From Conus ventricosus (taxonomy: Eukaryota > Mollusca > Gastropoda > Neogastropoda > Conidae): DNA of 64,000 nt. The stretch lies in assembly GCA_018398815.1 (NCBI GenBank), contig CM031622.1, positions 16,558,504 through 16,622,503 on the forward strand, given 5' to 3'. Position 1 is the stretch's first letter; each line of letters opens with the position of its first letter. The notes beneath the pieces are model-generated. The model made no database searches. It was not told the origin of the DNA and saw only the letters and a program-made list of their open reading frames with translations. Of the stretch, positions 1 to 11,910 are shown piece after piece. The translations under genes and the position numbers were made by a program.

Positions 1-191
1 GTGGTGTTTTTGGGGGGCTCGTCAAAACCTGTACACCCTGGGTGGATGTACTTTGGGGCTTTGCTCATTGTTATTTTTTACCTCTACAGAGGTTATGTCC
101 CTTGATACTTAATAGTGTTGCCGTGCTTTCCCATCGTCAACAAGTTTAGGTCCAAAAAGTTTCCCCCATTCTGTTTCTTTTCTTTAACTAT

Positions 192-206
192 ATATTATAT
201 ATATAT

Positions 207-252
<46 letters not shown>

Positions 253-325
253 AGTGTGTGCGTGTGTGTGTGTGTGGGTGTGTGTGTGTGTGTGATGTGT
301 GTGTGTGTGTGTGTGTGTGTTTGCC
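192..325. repeat. Compound TA/TG microsatellite
   Basis: A (TA)n stretch passes into (TG)n with scattered interruptions. The short frame across it is only a Cys-Val repeat readout. Nothing else is seen from 1 to about 540. Confidence 0.9.
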
Positions 326-539
326 ACTTCCGGGTCATTCTGATGGTCAGCTGAGATTTTGAGCTTCTTTTTTAAATTTGTTTTCTACTAGTTTTTCTTT
401 TACTTAAACCCTAAAAGTTTAGTCATCAAGTAGTTAAGTATTCCGGACTTCAGTTTGTGCCGCTTTTTGTTTTAATGTTTATTTTTGATCTAGCGAATGA
501 TATCCATTTTCTTTTATTTTGGTTTTGAACTGACCTATT

Positions 540-1462
540 TGGGAATGTCGGTTAAGGCCTCTACTTTTGCAGGGCAGTGGCAGGACTCTAGTTCGGACAG
601 TGTTGTGTAGAAGCTGGTGAAGGACTCGACAGCAGGAGTGTGAGACAAAGTGCATGAGAGCATTGCACACAGACTAAATACCACGAAAATATTCCAGCAG
701 AAAAGCAGTGGCAAGAAAAATGCAAATTTCAAAGGAAAGAATCAGAACCAGAATGACGCCAGTGTTGTCAGTGACGTTATTGCGATGCGCGTCGCCGAAA
801 TTCTTGTTCCAGTGCAAACAAATGGAAAGTTTGTTTGTGAAGGGGTTGGAGAGGGTGATCACTGGAGTGACGGACACTGTCTTGAAGAAAAATAGGGAAG
901 TACTTCAACGAGTGCAGAAATCGAACCTTCATCTACACTACTCCCTGGATTGCCAGGAACGATACACCAGGCGGGAAACAGTGCGGGCGATCAATCTGCC
1001 TGAAGAAGAAGAGAACCTCGATCAGAAAGTAACTATCGCTATTGCGATAGGCAGGGTGTGAAGTGAAAGCGTCGGGACATTTCTGTTAGTCATGGGAACG
1101 GCAAGAAGATGAGTGGCAAGTGCAGGCCCGTGCTTGTGGAATTTGTTTCGGGACGTGTGAAAGGTGAGGTCATGAGGAAGAAAAAGGAGCTGCATAAGAA
1201 ATAACAATACAAGAGGGTCCATCTGAATGACGACCTGACGGTTCTTCGCAGCAGGCTTCTTCAACTGGTGAAGAAGTCGGACAAAGTGGACAAGGTATAT
1301 ACTTCTCCTGATGGCAGACTTCGGTGTGAGCTGAAGAAGATCTCTGGTCAGAAGAGGGCACAAGTTGTGCTGGTGGACAGCCCTGACGACCTCTTCAAGG
1401 TGGGCGTTGGTGTGGACTTCAAGTTCCTTGGGCTGCAGCAGCTCCTTGTCTGTGAGCAATAG
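540..1462 (+). pseudogene. LINE ORF1 (gag-like RNA-binding protein), decayed
   Basis: This is the first ORF of a non-LTR retrotransposon, broken by frameshifts. Around 900-1010 the reading shows a coiled-coil-like stretch running into YSLDCQERYTRRETVRAINL, which matches the conserved ORF1 pattern of an aromatic followed by TRR before the RRM-like domain in CR1/Jockey-type ORF1 proteins. Further on (1120-1460) come VLVEFVSGRVKGEVMRKKKE and then NDDLTVLRSRLLQLVKK, typical of the end of that domain, with a stop at 1462. ORF1 proteins bind the element RNA as nucleic-acid chaperones. It lies directly upstream of the endonuclease of the same element. Family identification is from recognised motifs; the clade is inferred. 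Confidence 0.65.
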
Positions 1463-1569
1463 GGGTCTGCTGGAGGACGTGGTGATGTACATCCATATTC
1501 AAGCCTTGACAGTGTTTCTAGTTTGAATTGTTCTTCAAGTTTTTTCTAGTTCTAAGTGTAGTTTGTCTT

Positions 1570-2340
1570 TCCTGTCCCATAATGTTTGTGGACTAAGAAG
1601 TCGTTTGCAGTTTAAAGAATTTATGAACTATATTTCCCAGTTTGACATATTAACATTCACCGAAAGTAGAACTGATGCACAAGACTGACTATTTAGTTGA
1701 CTGCTTAAGTAATCTTGGTTACTCTATTGCTTTGTTTAGTCGAAAATATCATTCGTATCAAAGACCCGGTGGCATAGCCATTGCCTATAAAAATATATAT
1801 ATAAAGATTTTATTCAATTATTGGAACCTGAAGCCAATGGTGATAGTGACTGTTTTGTGGTTAAAAATCAATAAAGTGCTGACAGGTTATGATAAAGACC
1901 TGCTCGTCGGTTCAGTTTATATTCCCCCAGAGGGAACTGTTTTGATGATTTGGAATCTAGTCTTACACATCATGATTCTAACTGCCATGTACTTCTTATG
2001 GGAGGTGTTAATGCTTATACTTAATGTTTGCCTCACTTTCTGAAGTTTGATACACATATCAATGACATTATTGCTGATAGCTTTCACCTGTGTATTGAAG
2101 ATTTTGATATACCTATTGCCAAATGTTCTCTGGACATACGTCGACCAAGTAACTATTGGTTATCGACTTACTGATTTTTGCAAATCACAGAATTTGTTTA
2201 CATTTAATGGGAGACGCAGGTATTGGTCGATGCACCTTACTTGTTCACACATATTGCTGACTTAGTGTTGATCCCTTTGATGCCATGCTTTCAGATGTTC
2301 ACAGTCCAATTCTTTTATCTCTCAGCATTTCACAGAGGTC
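1570..2340 (+). pseudogene. LINE APE-type endonuclease domain, decayed
   Basis: The reading NVCGLRSRLQFKEFMNYI is followed by a stretch containing FDILTFTESRTDA (1585-1680), the N-terminal signature of APE-like endonucleases in CR1/Jockey-type LINEs (Asn, then the catalytic Glu of the ES/ETK motif). After a frameshift come a GGIAIAYKN segment (1771-1800), SVYIPPEG (1912-1937), a degraded GG-N motif (about 2000) and DAMLSDVHSPILLSLS (2278-2325), the usual SDH-equivalent end of the nuclease. At least three frame changes and several stops make it non-functional. The endonuclease nicks the target DNA before target-primed reverse transcription. Confidence 0.75.
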
Positions 2341-2889
2341 TGTCAAGGGAGCGAAACTTCTCACAAACGGCCTTAAGTGCTTAGAGGAAAAGAATGCCGT
2401 ACGTGGTGGAGAAATAGGTAATGGGCCGTCACCTAGCACATACAGTCAAACTGTCAAGGAAGTTGAAGTGGTCAGATAAGTAATTGTCAGGAGATAGATG
2501 GCACCTAAGGTAGTGAGGACCCTCCCGAGTTTGAACCTCCCCGATAGCAAAAGGGAGGAAAATGTAACCACTAAGACCTCGGAGCATCGAGTGAGCGCTA
2601 AAGACGCAGTCAGCTGAAGTTGCTTTGTAAACAGACATTAAAGAGCAGGAGTCTTGGGCTTGTTCAGATGGTATTGCCGTGGGCACTGTGTTGAGGTTTT
2701 GTCAGGCTAGCTGAATGCGTGTGGATGTTGTTGTAGAATAATAACTGTGTTAAAGTGGCCACCGAAATCGGCGGGAATTTTTCATGTCCATTTGCTGTGA
2801 AGTGGCTGTTTCCTAAGCAATTTGGTAGGGATGTGTGTAAATGCTGATGTGTGGAAGAATGTAGCGAAAGGGGAATTCGGTGTACTTGT

Positions 2890-2979
2890 GTAGGTGGTGG
2901 AGAAGTGACAAGGACAAAGGCATGGCCCAAAGAGAATCCTTCGTGTCCATCCCTATATAACGAGAAAAGAGAAGAAGAC

Positions 2980-2986
<7 letters not shown>
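2890..2986 (+). repeat. 97 bp dispersed repeat, copy 1
   Basis: It begins with a GTAGGTGGTGGAGAAGTGAC-like sequence and ends at CCACGAGAGA, with a near-identical copy at 5931-6027. Here it is followed by a long (GA)n tract. Confidence 0.85.
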
Positions 2987-3048
<62 letters not shown>

Positions 3049-3492
3049 AGAGGAGAGAGAGGAGAGGAGAGTAAGTGGGACAGAGTAGGGTCGAAAGAAA
3101 CGTGGTCTGGGCGACAGAAGTGACAGCAAGGTCTTAGGCGTAAAAGACAAGCTGAGAAAGAAACACTGAGTTCGAAAGCCAGAGGTGGGTGAAGAGACGA
3201 AGAGGAAGATTTCTACGTCTAGTTCCAAGAGACGACCACGAAGACCCAGTCCAGAAACCTGGTGCCATTCAACCAAGGGTGTCACCATTATCCAGTGCTG
3301 AAGAAAACTTGAAGTGATTTGTTCGAGAACTGTGGTGTGGTGTGCAAGTGTGTGTGTTTGTGTGTGTGGAAACCTGGCCAGGTTAGACGCCATTTGATTG
3401 TAACCCGGGATTAGGAAGTATTGATCTTTTATGTTTTGATTATTCCTTTTTGTGTAATTGGATTTTCATGTGTAATTATAAGTAGCATAGAA

Positions 3493-3757
3493 ACTATACT
3501 TAGCGCCATTAAAAACGCACGGCTCAGAAGAACAAAATAACTCGACAGAGGTAAATCAGTTAGGGGTATGAAAACTTTAATGTTGAATGACAAAGTCATG
3601 AACAGAAAAGAAGTGCGCAATGGACAACATGTGCTGAACATTTGGCGTTCAGTAATCGCAAACACAACATTAAAGTTTTCATACCCCTAACTGATTTACC
3701 TCTGTCGAGTTATTTTGTTCTTCGGACCCGTGCGTTTTTAATGGCGCTAAGTATATA
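3493..3757. repeat. Foldback (snapback) element with about 93 bp arms
   Basis: Positions 3493-3585 and 3665-3757 are reverse complements with only a few differences, separated by about 79 bp. Such an arrangement is typical of a foldback MITE and would form a long hairpin. No coding capacity is seen. Confidence 0.85.
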
Positions 3758-3955
3758 TTTCGTGTTCTTAGTCGTCTTAGGAGAAAAACGAATGCGTGAC
3801 ATCCCATTCCCAGAGAGAGGTGAATGTTTGGTGGGTGCATGAGTGCGCATGTGCGTGTATGAGTGCAGAGATAACCTTGGTGTGTTAAGCCTAACTTAGT
3901 TCACTTAAGCAAAACCATCACGATTTCCCCCCGTCCTGGACAAGGTCACACAATA

Positions 3956-5640
3956 CTCGTAATCAAAGTTCAAATTCCAATGAAAATAACACAAGTGTTA
4001 GATTCCTGGAAGAAAAAAGTTTTATGCCAAAATTAAAAAGTGGGATCCATCTAAAGGTGAGATGTTCAAAGAAAACCTACTTACTAAAAACGTGGAGGAA
4101 TTAAACAGTCCTTGATAATGAAAATGCTCCTGTCGCCGATGCGTATACAGTGTTATCACAAATTCTGTTAGAAACAGCTAAAGACACACTGGGAGAAGTC
4201 AAACATGTGTCAAAAGGTACAAAGCAAATGTCAGACAAAAGCAACGAAAATAAGCTTTGGTTTGACGCCACATGCAGGGAACATAGAATTTTTTTTTTTT
4301 GCCAAACATAAAACAAACTAAATGATTCTAGTCCTAACCGTAGAGAGGTCCTAACCGTAGAGAGGTTGATATTAGCAGTAAATAATACAAAAAAGTTCTC
4401 AGAAAATCGTATAGAGTTTACACAAAACATTGGCACAAGAAGATTCGTAATCTAAAAGCTAAAAAGGCCAAGAGAATATTGGGAAAATATTAAAATAAAA
4501 AAAGAGGAATGAATGCTCTGTTAGTATGGATGATCTTTTCTTACATTTTAAATCATTGAATGTTCAGTCAGATAGTATTGAGAATGAAAGTGACATTGAC
4601 TGTGACTTGCAGTATGATCTTGAATTTTTAAATGCCCCAATAAGTGACGAAAACATTGAAAAATCTGTACAGTAAACTAAGAATGGAAAGGCTTGTGGGA
4701 TAGATAAAATTCAAAATGAATATGTAAAACGAAGCAGTCCAGTTCTCAAAACAAGTTATTGTAAATTTTCGATAAAGTTCTCGATACAGGGACCATACTA
4801 CAAGAATGGTTAATTGGTCTTATTCTGCCAATATACAAAAGGTAAAAAAAATGGACTGTAACAATTATAGAGGTATAACACTTTTGAGTTGTGTTTGGAA
4901 AACTGTCCACAACAATTTTGAATAACCGTTTGACAAATTTCATTGAGAATCTTTTGCATTTAACACACTTTCGGAAAATCAAGCTGTTTATGACGCGGTC
5001 ATTCTAGAACATATCATACATTTGTTTTACAAAGTTTTATTGATATTTTCAATAGTCGTAAATCGCAATTGTTTTGTGTTTTGTTGATTTCACAAAAGCG
5101 TTTGATTCAGTTTGGAGGCAGGGGTTATGGCAAAAGTTTATCAAGAAGGTGTATATGGAAAGATTTCGCAAGTAATCACGAATATTTATCAGCAAATAAA
5201 ATCTTGTATATTCATAAATGGGAGTCAATCTGAATATTTTGGCAGTTTAGAGGTGTTCGTCAAGGTGAAAATCTTTCACCTGTGCTATTTTCTTTGCATT
5301 TGAATGATCTTGAACGATATCTCACAGATTGTTACTGTGCTTTCTTAAATATTGATTTAAATCTTCCTGATTCAGAGTCATTAAGTTACATTAGTTTACT
5401 GTTACTTTTGTATGCTGACGATATTGTTATTATTGCAGATTCTTTTTGTGGTTTACAGCATGCTCTTGATGTATTAAGCGAGCATTGTGATACATGGAAG
5501 CTTAATATTAATGTAACGAAAACAAAGGTCTTTAATGGACACAATAATCCTGGGAAAAAAACTAATGTTCAGAAACCAGTCTAAGAAATAGTAAATACTT
5601 ACAAATTTAGGTATGATTTTTAGTAGAACAAAAAAAAATT
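3956..5640 (+). pseudogene. LINE linker and reverse transcriptase, decayed
   Basis: From about 4020 a linker reading (KWDPSKGEMFKENLLTKNV) leads into RT. Recognisable RT blocks are a decayed block upstream of the palm near 4795-4960, a degraded F-x-K-A-F-D region around 5075-5110, RGVRQGENLSPVLFSLHLND (5250-5310) and the catalytic LLLYADDIVII box (5404-5436), followed by WKLNINVTKTKV (5494-5530). Many stops and frame changes are present. It matches the RT of CR1/Jockey-type elements and is the downstream half of the LINE whose ORF1 and endonuclease lie at 540-2340. Confidence 0.8.
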
Positions 5641-5930
5641 TTTAAAAAAATGTAAGAATTATTTGTATTGCCATGCAATGTTTCTATTTTTAATTTTTTT
5701 TTTAATTTTTTTATTAAAGATGGCAAGACTTCAAAATTTGCCTATGAACATTGTACAAACTTATACCAGTCAATGGTACTGCCTGTACTTTTATCGAGTA
5801 TGAAATTTGGGATAAAATGATTTAAAGCTAATGAAAAATATTAAATAAACATTAAACAAGTGGGGTATGTTTTGCCCCCATAAGGAAACCTAACACAGAG
5901 TAACTTTTATTCAAGACTGGCTAATATATT

Positions 5931-6027
5931 GTAGGTGGGGGAGAAGTGACAAGGACAAAGCCAATGGCCCAAAGAGAATCCTTCGTGTCCATCCCATATA
6001 ACGAGAAAAGAGAAGAACACCACGAGA
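5931..6027 (+). repeat. 97 bp dispersed repeat, copy 2
   Basis: It matches 2890-2986 almost base for base (small indels). It sits between the RT part and the C-terminal part of the same LINE, so both copies interrupt one element. Confidence 0.85.
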
Positions 6028-6039
6028 GAGGATAACATA

Positions 6040-6600
6040 ACCCCACTTGGTTTACTGTTTATCGTTTTACTGTTCCCTACCTCATTTCATTTCCGAAAAA
6101 TATTCAGCTTAAAGTTTGAAGAACCTTTTTCTTTAAATCGTTCTACCAAACAGAATTGATATATGGAGAACTAAGAATATATCCTGTTGCAGTTCAAGTA
6201 TATGCACGAATGACAAAATTCTGATCATCATTACTTTCTCCACAAACAGATATTCATCTAGATTGTATAAAGTATTATATGACTTATACAGAAATGAGGG
6301 TTTCACATCTGGGTGGCTGATGTGTATACGGGATATCCTAATAGAAACAGGATTCGACTGTGTTTGGGAGACACAAAAACTTTCGTCTGTTCAGACCTTT
6401 GTAGAAACGTTCGTAATTCACTAGAAAAATATTTACATACGTGCATGGAATGATGCTTTAGAATCTAGTAATAAGTGCTTATTTATAGGAATTTTAAAAC
6501 AGTTTCTAAACTTAGTAAAGTTGTGTAACATTATATTCAGTGTGTTAATTATTGGGAAAATTTTCGGATGTTTGATGTGTTTCATTTACATTTGTTTGAT
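6040..6600 (+). pseudogene. LINE C-terminal region fragment
   Basis: A reading through 6230-6500 gives a stretch resembling YKVLYDLYRNEG...GWLMCIRDILIETG...VWETQ and AWNDALESSNKCLF. This resembles the Trp- and Cys-rich tail after the RT of this kind of LINE. I infer that it is the 3' end of the element at 540-5640. Similarity is moderate and clade assignment is tentative. Confidence 0.5.
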
Positions 6601-6639
6601 TTCTTTCAAGTCCTCCATGTGCCAAAAGGGGTCGCAGGA

Positions 6640-6652
6640 ATGTGTGTGTGTT

Positions 6653-6696
<44 letters not shown>

Positions 6697-7497
6697 ATTT
6701 TTATCGTTATAATCATCATCATGATCATCATCATTATCTTCTCATTAGTAAGTAGTAGTAGTAGTAGAACTGATCTTGCCATCCATCTCAAAAGATCTCG
6801 GGCAGAAGAACCCCCCGTCCAGCGAATCACGACAACTGCTGGCGTCACTTTGACGTCGTTTGTTCTTATTAGACGTCATGTCGGGGACACCATGGGGTGA
6901 CGATTCTCACCTTGAAATGACGTTAGCAATGATAATGATGAAAATGGACGAGCAGCTCGCGCAGCCCCCGACGAAAGTGATTAAGAAAGGCTGTCGGGGA
7001 TTGGCGACTATTGGCAATAGCCGTGTCCAAACAAGAGGATGAAGGGAGTGGAAAAGGGGGTGGGGGATGGTGGGTAAGGGGACGGAGGAGAGGGTGGGTA
7101 GGGGAAACCAAGGGGTCGGAGAAGAGGGTGGGTGGGTTGGGGAAACCAAGGCTCCCACATGCTGAATTACGAGAAACAGAACCGTGGGAAGCCAGTTCCA
7201 TTGAACGCGAAGCAGCAAATCAATTGGAAGAGTGTCAGGGCGGGGGTATAAGGCCGAAGGGGTGGGAGTGGGGAATGACAATGGAGAAGGGATGCAAAAT
7301 TAAAGGGCGACTTCCTGCCTATACCCACCAACCTCATCCTTCCTCCTCCACCTCCGTCTCCACCACCCCTACCCTCTATCTCTGTCTCCCTCTCTGTCTG
7401 TCTCTCTCCTGTCTGTCTCTCTTTCACGCACACATAAACACACGCACGCACACACACACACACACACGCACGCACACACCATATACATGCACGCGCG

Positions 7498-7528
<31 letters not shown>

Positions 7529-7894
7529 ATACGCGCGCGCACGAACACGCGCGCTCACCCCTCCCCCAACACAAACATACACATGCACGAACACGATCAC
7601 AATCAATCAATTAATCAATCAATTATTGGCGATGGTGATAACAGTTATGATTATAGCTGAAAGGCACACCCAGGGTTCTAAAAGATCTCCTACAAAGCGG
7701 GCTGAAGGAGACTAGGCACACACTGACAAACCGACAGGCAGAGAAACTGACAGAAGAACGGATAGACGACAGTAGGGATGCGGGTACAAGTAGTCAGTAA
7801 TACAGAGGGATATACAGATGGGTAAATCGGTATAGATCATGGACGGAAATCAATGGCTAATAGACCTAATTACCTGCAAGAGATAGGACAGATG

Positions 7895-7929
<35 letters not shown>

Positions 7930-8677
7930 AATTGATTGACTGACTGATTGATTGATTGATAGATTAACATAATTAGGTTGCGCACTCCGTTAAGATGCCG
8001 ACGTTATTAATCAACATGCATGCAACACAATTGAACAGGGGAAAGAAGAAGAAGAAAAGGTTAAAATTCCATGTAGATTGCTTACGCCAGAAAAAATACT
8101 TTCTGTCTCTTGGCAATTTAACGCTGTTGGAGGAGCAGGGCATGTTTTTCTTTTCTTTTCTTTTTCTTTTAAAGAAGGCGGGAGAAACTGTCCTGCTTGC
8201 ACATGGAGGTGTCGCACTGCCATTTTCCTTCATTCAAAATCAATTCGTCTGACGCTGTCGTGTGCTTTCACTTCTCACCGACCCGTGAGTTGTCCCCCTC
8301 TGCTCGCGTGCTGATCATACGTGGGAACGGGCAAAAGACGGTTGTCTCACACGGTGTGAGTGGGAGAGAGGTGGAGGGACGTGAAGAGGGTGGGTGCGTG
8401 GGGGTGTGTGGTGGATTGAGGGAAAGGGTAGCGGGAAAACACGGTGGTTACAAGGGCAGGAGAAGGGACGGGGAGCCTCAGAGATAGGACTGGGTCAGTT
8501 TGTATCATTAGGAGCTGACCCACAGACTCAAACCCTGTGAGAAAGGAAAGGGACTTTCTTTTTTGTCTCATTTGTTTTTCTCGCTCATTGTCCCCCTTCC
8601 CTCCCCCGAATATCCAGTCCAATCATCCCTAGCCTCGGTCCGTTGTTTCCCATTTTCACAGTTTTAAAAAAGGATTT

Positions 8678-8711
<34 letters not shown>

Positions 8712-9026
8712 CAGAGCCAGATCAGTTACATAAAAGGGCAGGGTTTCCAAAGGGGGAGGGAGTGGGAGAGTCTCCTTTCCAAAATGATGTAAAATCGATG
8801 GAGAGGGAAGGGGGTAGTTTTCCAGTGTGTTGTAAAGGAGGGGGTGGGGAGAGGGTGAGAAAAGAAAGCCTCCTCTTCCAAAATGTTGTGAAGGGATAGT
8901 GAGGGTAGGGGTTGGGTACAGTACAGCTGTACTGACTTTTCAGCAACATTTTCATTTTCAGCGATTATAACACAAGCAACTCGGCAGATAATATGGATCA
9001 GGCAAACCGGACCTGCTCTCTACCTC

Positions 9027-9070
<44 letters not shown>

Positions 9071-9180
9071 CTCCTAACCCTCGTCCCGTCCTATTCGAGG
9101 GGTGATGATGGATGATTCTGACTCTTTAACTACTTTTCTAATCTATCACACATACTTATACGTTTATAGAGTTTACCTTT
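6640..9180. other. Microsatellite-rich stretch without recognisable genes
   Basis: It contains (TG)n at 6642-6690, CA/CG compound repeats at 7430-7560, (GA)n at 7896-7926 and 8680-8707, and (TC)n at 9040-9067. The frames present are repeat or G/C-rich shadows without domain signatures. I see no gene here. Confidence 0.6.
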
Positions 9181-9189
9181 AATACAGTT

Positions 9190-11088
9190 TTTTTTTTATC
9201 AAGGCAGGCCAGAGGAGATTTATATTGATGGAATCAAACGCATTTTCAAGGTCTATAAAAGCTACGTATAACTTCCTGTTACAAGAAAACTGCTTCTGTA
9301 TAAGAGCAAGCAAAGTAAACATGTGGTAAAGAGTTTAGTGACCTCTTTTTAAAGCCTGCTTTGTGATTAGACCTACCTGTGAAATTATTTTCCTCTACCC
9401 ATTCTTGCAGTCTGTTATTAATAAGCATCCCAAAGAGTTTGCTACTTATATCACTAACAGATATCCCTCTGTAATTGTTGGGGTTATTAACATGACCGTT
9501 TTCAAAGATTGGCGAAATAACTGATTCGGTCCAGTTTTGTGTAAACGTACCATTATCAAATAATATATTAAACAGTTTCAGAAAGAAGTGCACTACTTGA
9601 TCAGAAGAATGTTTAAATAATTCGCCAATAATGCCGTCAGGACCGGCTGTCTTACGATTTTTCAGTTTTCAACACGCTAATACTACTTCTCCTTGTGTAA
9701 CGGATTGATTCATACAACTGTCATTGTTCATATCAAGTGTTTCGTCAACACACACATCACTAACATCTGTCTCTAACAGAGCCTGGAAATGCTTAAACCA
9801 CGTATTAATAGTAATGCTATTTCTGGGCGTTTTGCTTTTGAAAGAAATTCTGTGAATAGTATCCCAAATTCATTTTGACAGACGATACAAGTCTCTGAAG
9901 TATAGAATTATTGAAGTCTTTCTCTTTTCTCTTTAATAAATGTTTATACTCTCGCCTTACAACTCATCAACCATTTTTGTCCTGTGTTCTCAATGTGCCA
10001 TGACTGATTCGAAGTAACCTCCTGGTATTTCTTTAACTAGCATCACACTCTTTATCATACCAGTCGCAGGGTGCTTTACAACTATTAATACATATACATA
10101 TTTTCATACAGTCTGCACTTTCTTTCATGCAATCATTAAATGTGTTTCTCCGAAGTTGGAGTATGGCTGCCTTAATGCCAGGACAAAAAAAAAACGGTCA
10201 TACACACAAAACTCCACTTCCTTTGTTGGGTAGAAGGGATTAATCCTTGCCTGTCTACACAGGGAGTGTCCGCAGGAATATCAGCTTGCATAAACAGAAA
10301 AAAAATCATTAAACATGTTTAGCGCATAATTCACATCCACATCTAATAAACTTATGGCAGCATCTATCTTTGTACGGATTTCATCACCACATAACTTGTG
10401 AAACAAACTAGCTTTTCATCATTCCAAATAAATTTTTCCATAATGTTTTTTCTACTTTATTACTAGCACCTACAGTATTTTCTTTTAGGAAAATCAACAA
10501 GAAGCGATACAGGTAAATGGTCAGAATCTATGCGTTCCAAAAACATTCAGCTTACAAGAGTCATTAAAAAAAGCAAAAAGTTATTTGGAAAATATGAAAT
10601 AATCAACAACACTGCTGCCAGTGTCAGAAATGTGTGTATAGTGACCTTCAAGGTCACGCACGCCGTTAAGAATGCACAGATCAAAAGCAGTGCATACATT
10701 TAGCAACAATTTTTCATAAATATTCAATGTAAAGCCTTCAGAGTGTCTATTAATACTGAGAGAATGGCTGTGAAATTGCTCATCAAAAACATCGTTTACA
10801 AATATGTCTTGTGAAATGTCAGAGGTCTTCAATTTACATCACCATTTAATATGACATAAACATTCCTTGGCAATAATAAATCAACAACACATTCTTCAAG
10901 TGAATCAATACCGTTATGAATATCAAAGTGGGCATAATAAAGCGAACCTTCTGGAGGTGCGTAGAAACAAAAGTAAAAAACATCCTTATCTGTTCCAAAC
11001 AGTTTTTTTTTTCAATAAAAAATACAAGGAAGTTTGAATGATTAACGTCAATGAATGAATTTCACAAAGGAAACAGTGCTTTTTAAAA
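9190..11088 (-). pseudogene. Antisense LINE: RT (left) and endonuclease (right), decayed
   Basis: On the minus strand, 9279-9593 reads LFNILFDNGTFTQNWTESVI...NNYRGISVSDISSKLFGMLI, the RT entry region of CR1/Jockey-type LINEs. Upstream on that strand, 10581-10832 reads a nuclease-like segment with CTAFDLCILNG and GSSVVDYFIFS, the C-terminal part of an APE endonuclease, and about 10890-10990 gives CFYAPPEGSLYYAHFDI and a degraded ILNGDVN. Stops and shifts are numerous. The element continues at 17581-17720 beyond the nested pogo-like segment. The remainder of the RT beyond 9190 is missing. Confidence 0.75.
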
Positions 11089-11219
11089 TACAGTCGAAGC
11101 CGCTTATAACGAGTGACCGGGGACATTCAAAACTGCTTCGTTATATCCGGCTTTCGTTACAACCAACGCGCCGGTTATAACGAATTTCTGACCGATTGGT
11201 TCGTTATATCCGGCGTGAC

Positions 11220-11272
<53 letters not shown>

Positions 11273-11283
11273 ACCGACTTATC

Positions 11284-11357
<74 letters not shown>

Positions 11358-11910
11358 TGTGTGCCCGTATACGTGAACAATAATCAAGCTCGTTTCCTTG
11401 GCTGTTATTATCCTGTAATAAAAATGATTTTTTTTAATTGTGTCAAAATATGGTTGTAAACTAATGTAAACAAATCACAAATGCCTATATTGCAGTTTGA
11501 AGGCCTATAAATCGATAAGTAAAACAGGCCAATAAAGAAATCACTGTATTATTCTGAAGACTTCAGACGTAGAGATTGTCAGAAGAAATTACACAGTGCC
11601 ACGATTTGAAAGTGGGAGGTGGTAAGGGGAGTGTGTACACTGTCCGTTGACTGTTTCATACTGTTATGTCACTGGAATGTGCCCTGGTATGGAAAGAAAA
11701 TCTAAAGTAGTAGATTTTAAAATACACGCACATTGCCATACTGGAGAGAATTTTTTGTGTTGTCACATCTTGACAAGAAATCACAATAACCAAAATGATG
11801 AATGTCTGGATAAGGTCTTGAATTTTACTTTTGTCCATCATTTGAACGAAAGTCACAGATGTGATATTATTTGTTAGTGTATACAATCAAGAGTTCTTTA
11901 TTATTATCAG

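Larger units (their letters stand above)
2345..3955. mobile_element. Insertion block separating endonuclease and RT parts of the LINE
   Basis: Endonuclease coding ends near 2340 and the same family's linker and RT coding resumes near 3956. The 1.6 kb between has no LINE similarity that I can see. It contains the 97 bp dispersed repeat, a (GA)n tract at 2983-3046 and a foldback hairpin. Insertion is inferred from this interruption; no target duplication was resolved. Confidence 0.45.

Noticed and set aside
1..30. GGGGGGCTCGTC near the window start, resembling a tRNA-Pro primer site
   Set aside because: Only 12 bases match and the following CCGGGAT is absent; no LTR features nearby.
8321..8328. 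CGTGGGAA (CSL-like) and a second at about 7184
   Set aside because: They are about 18 kb upstream of Hey and match chance expectation for an 8-mer.
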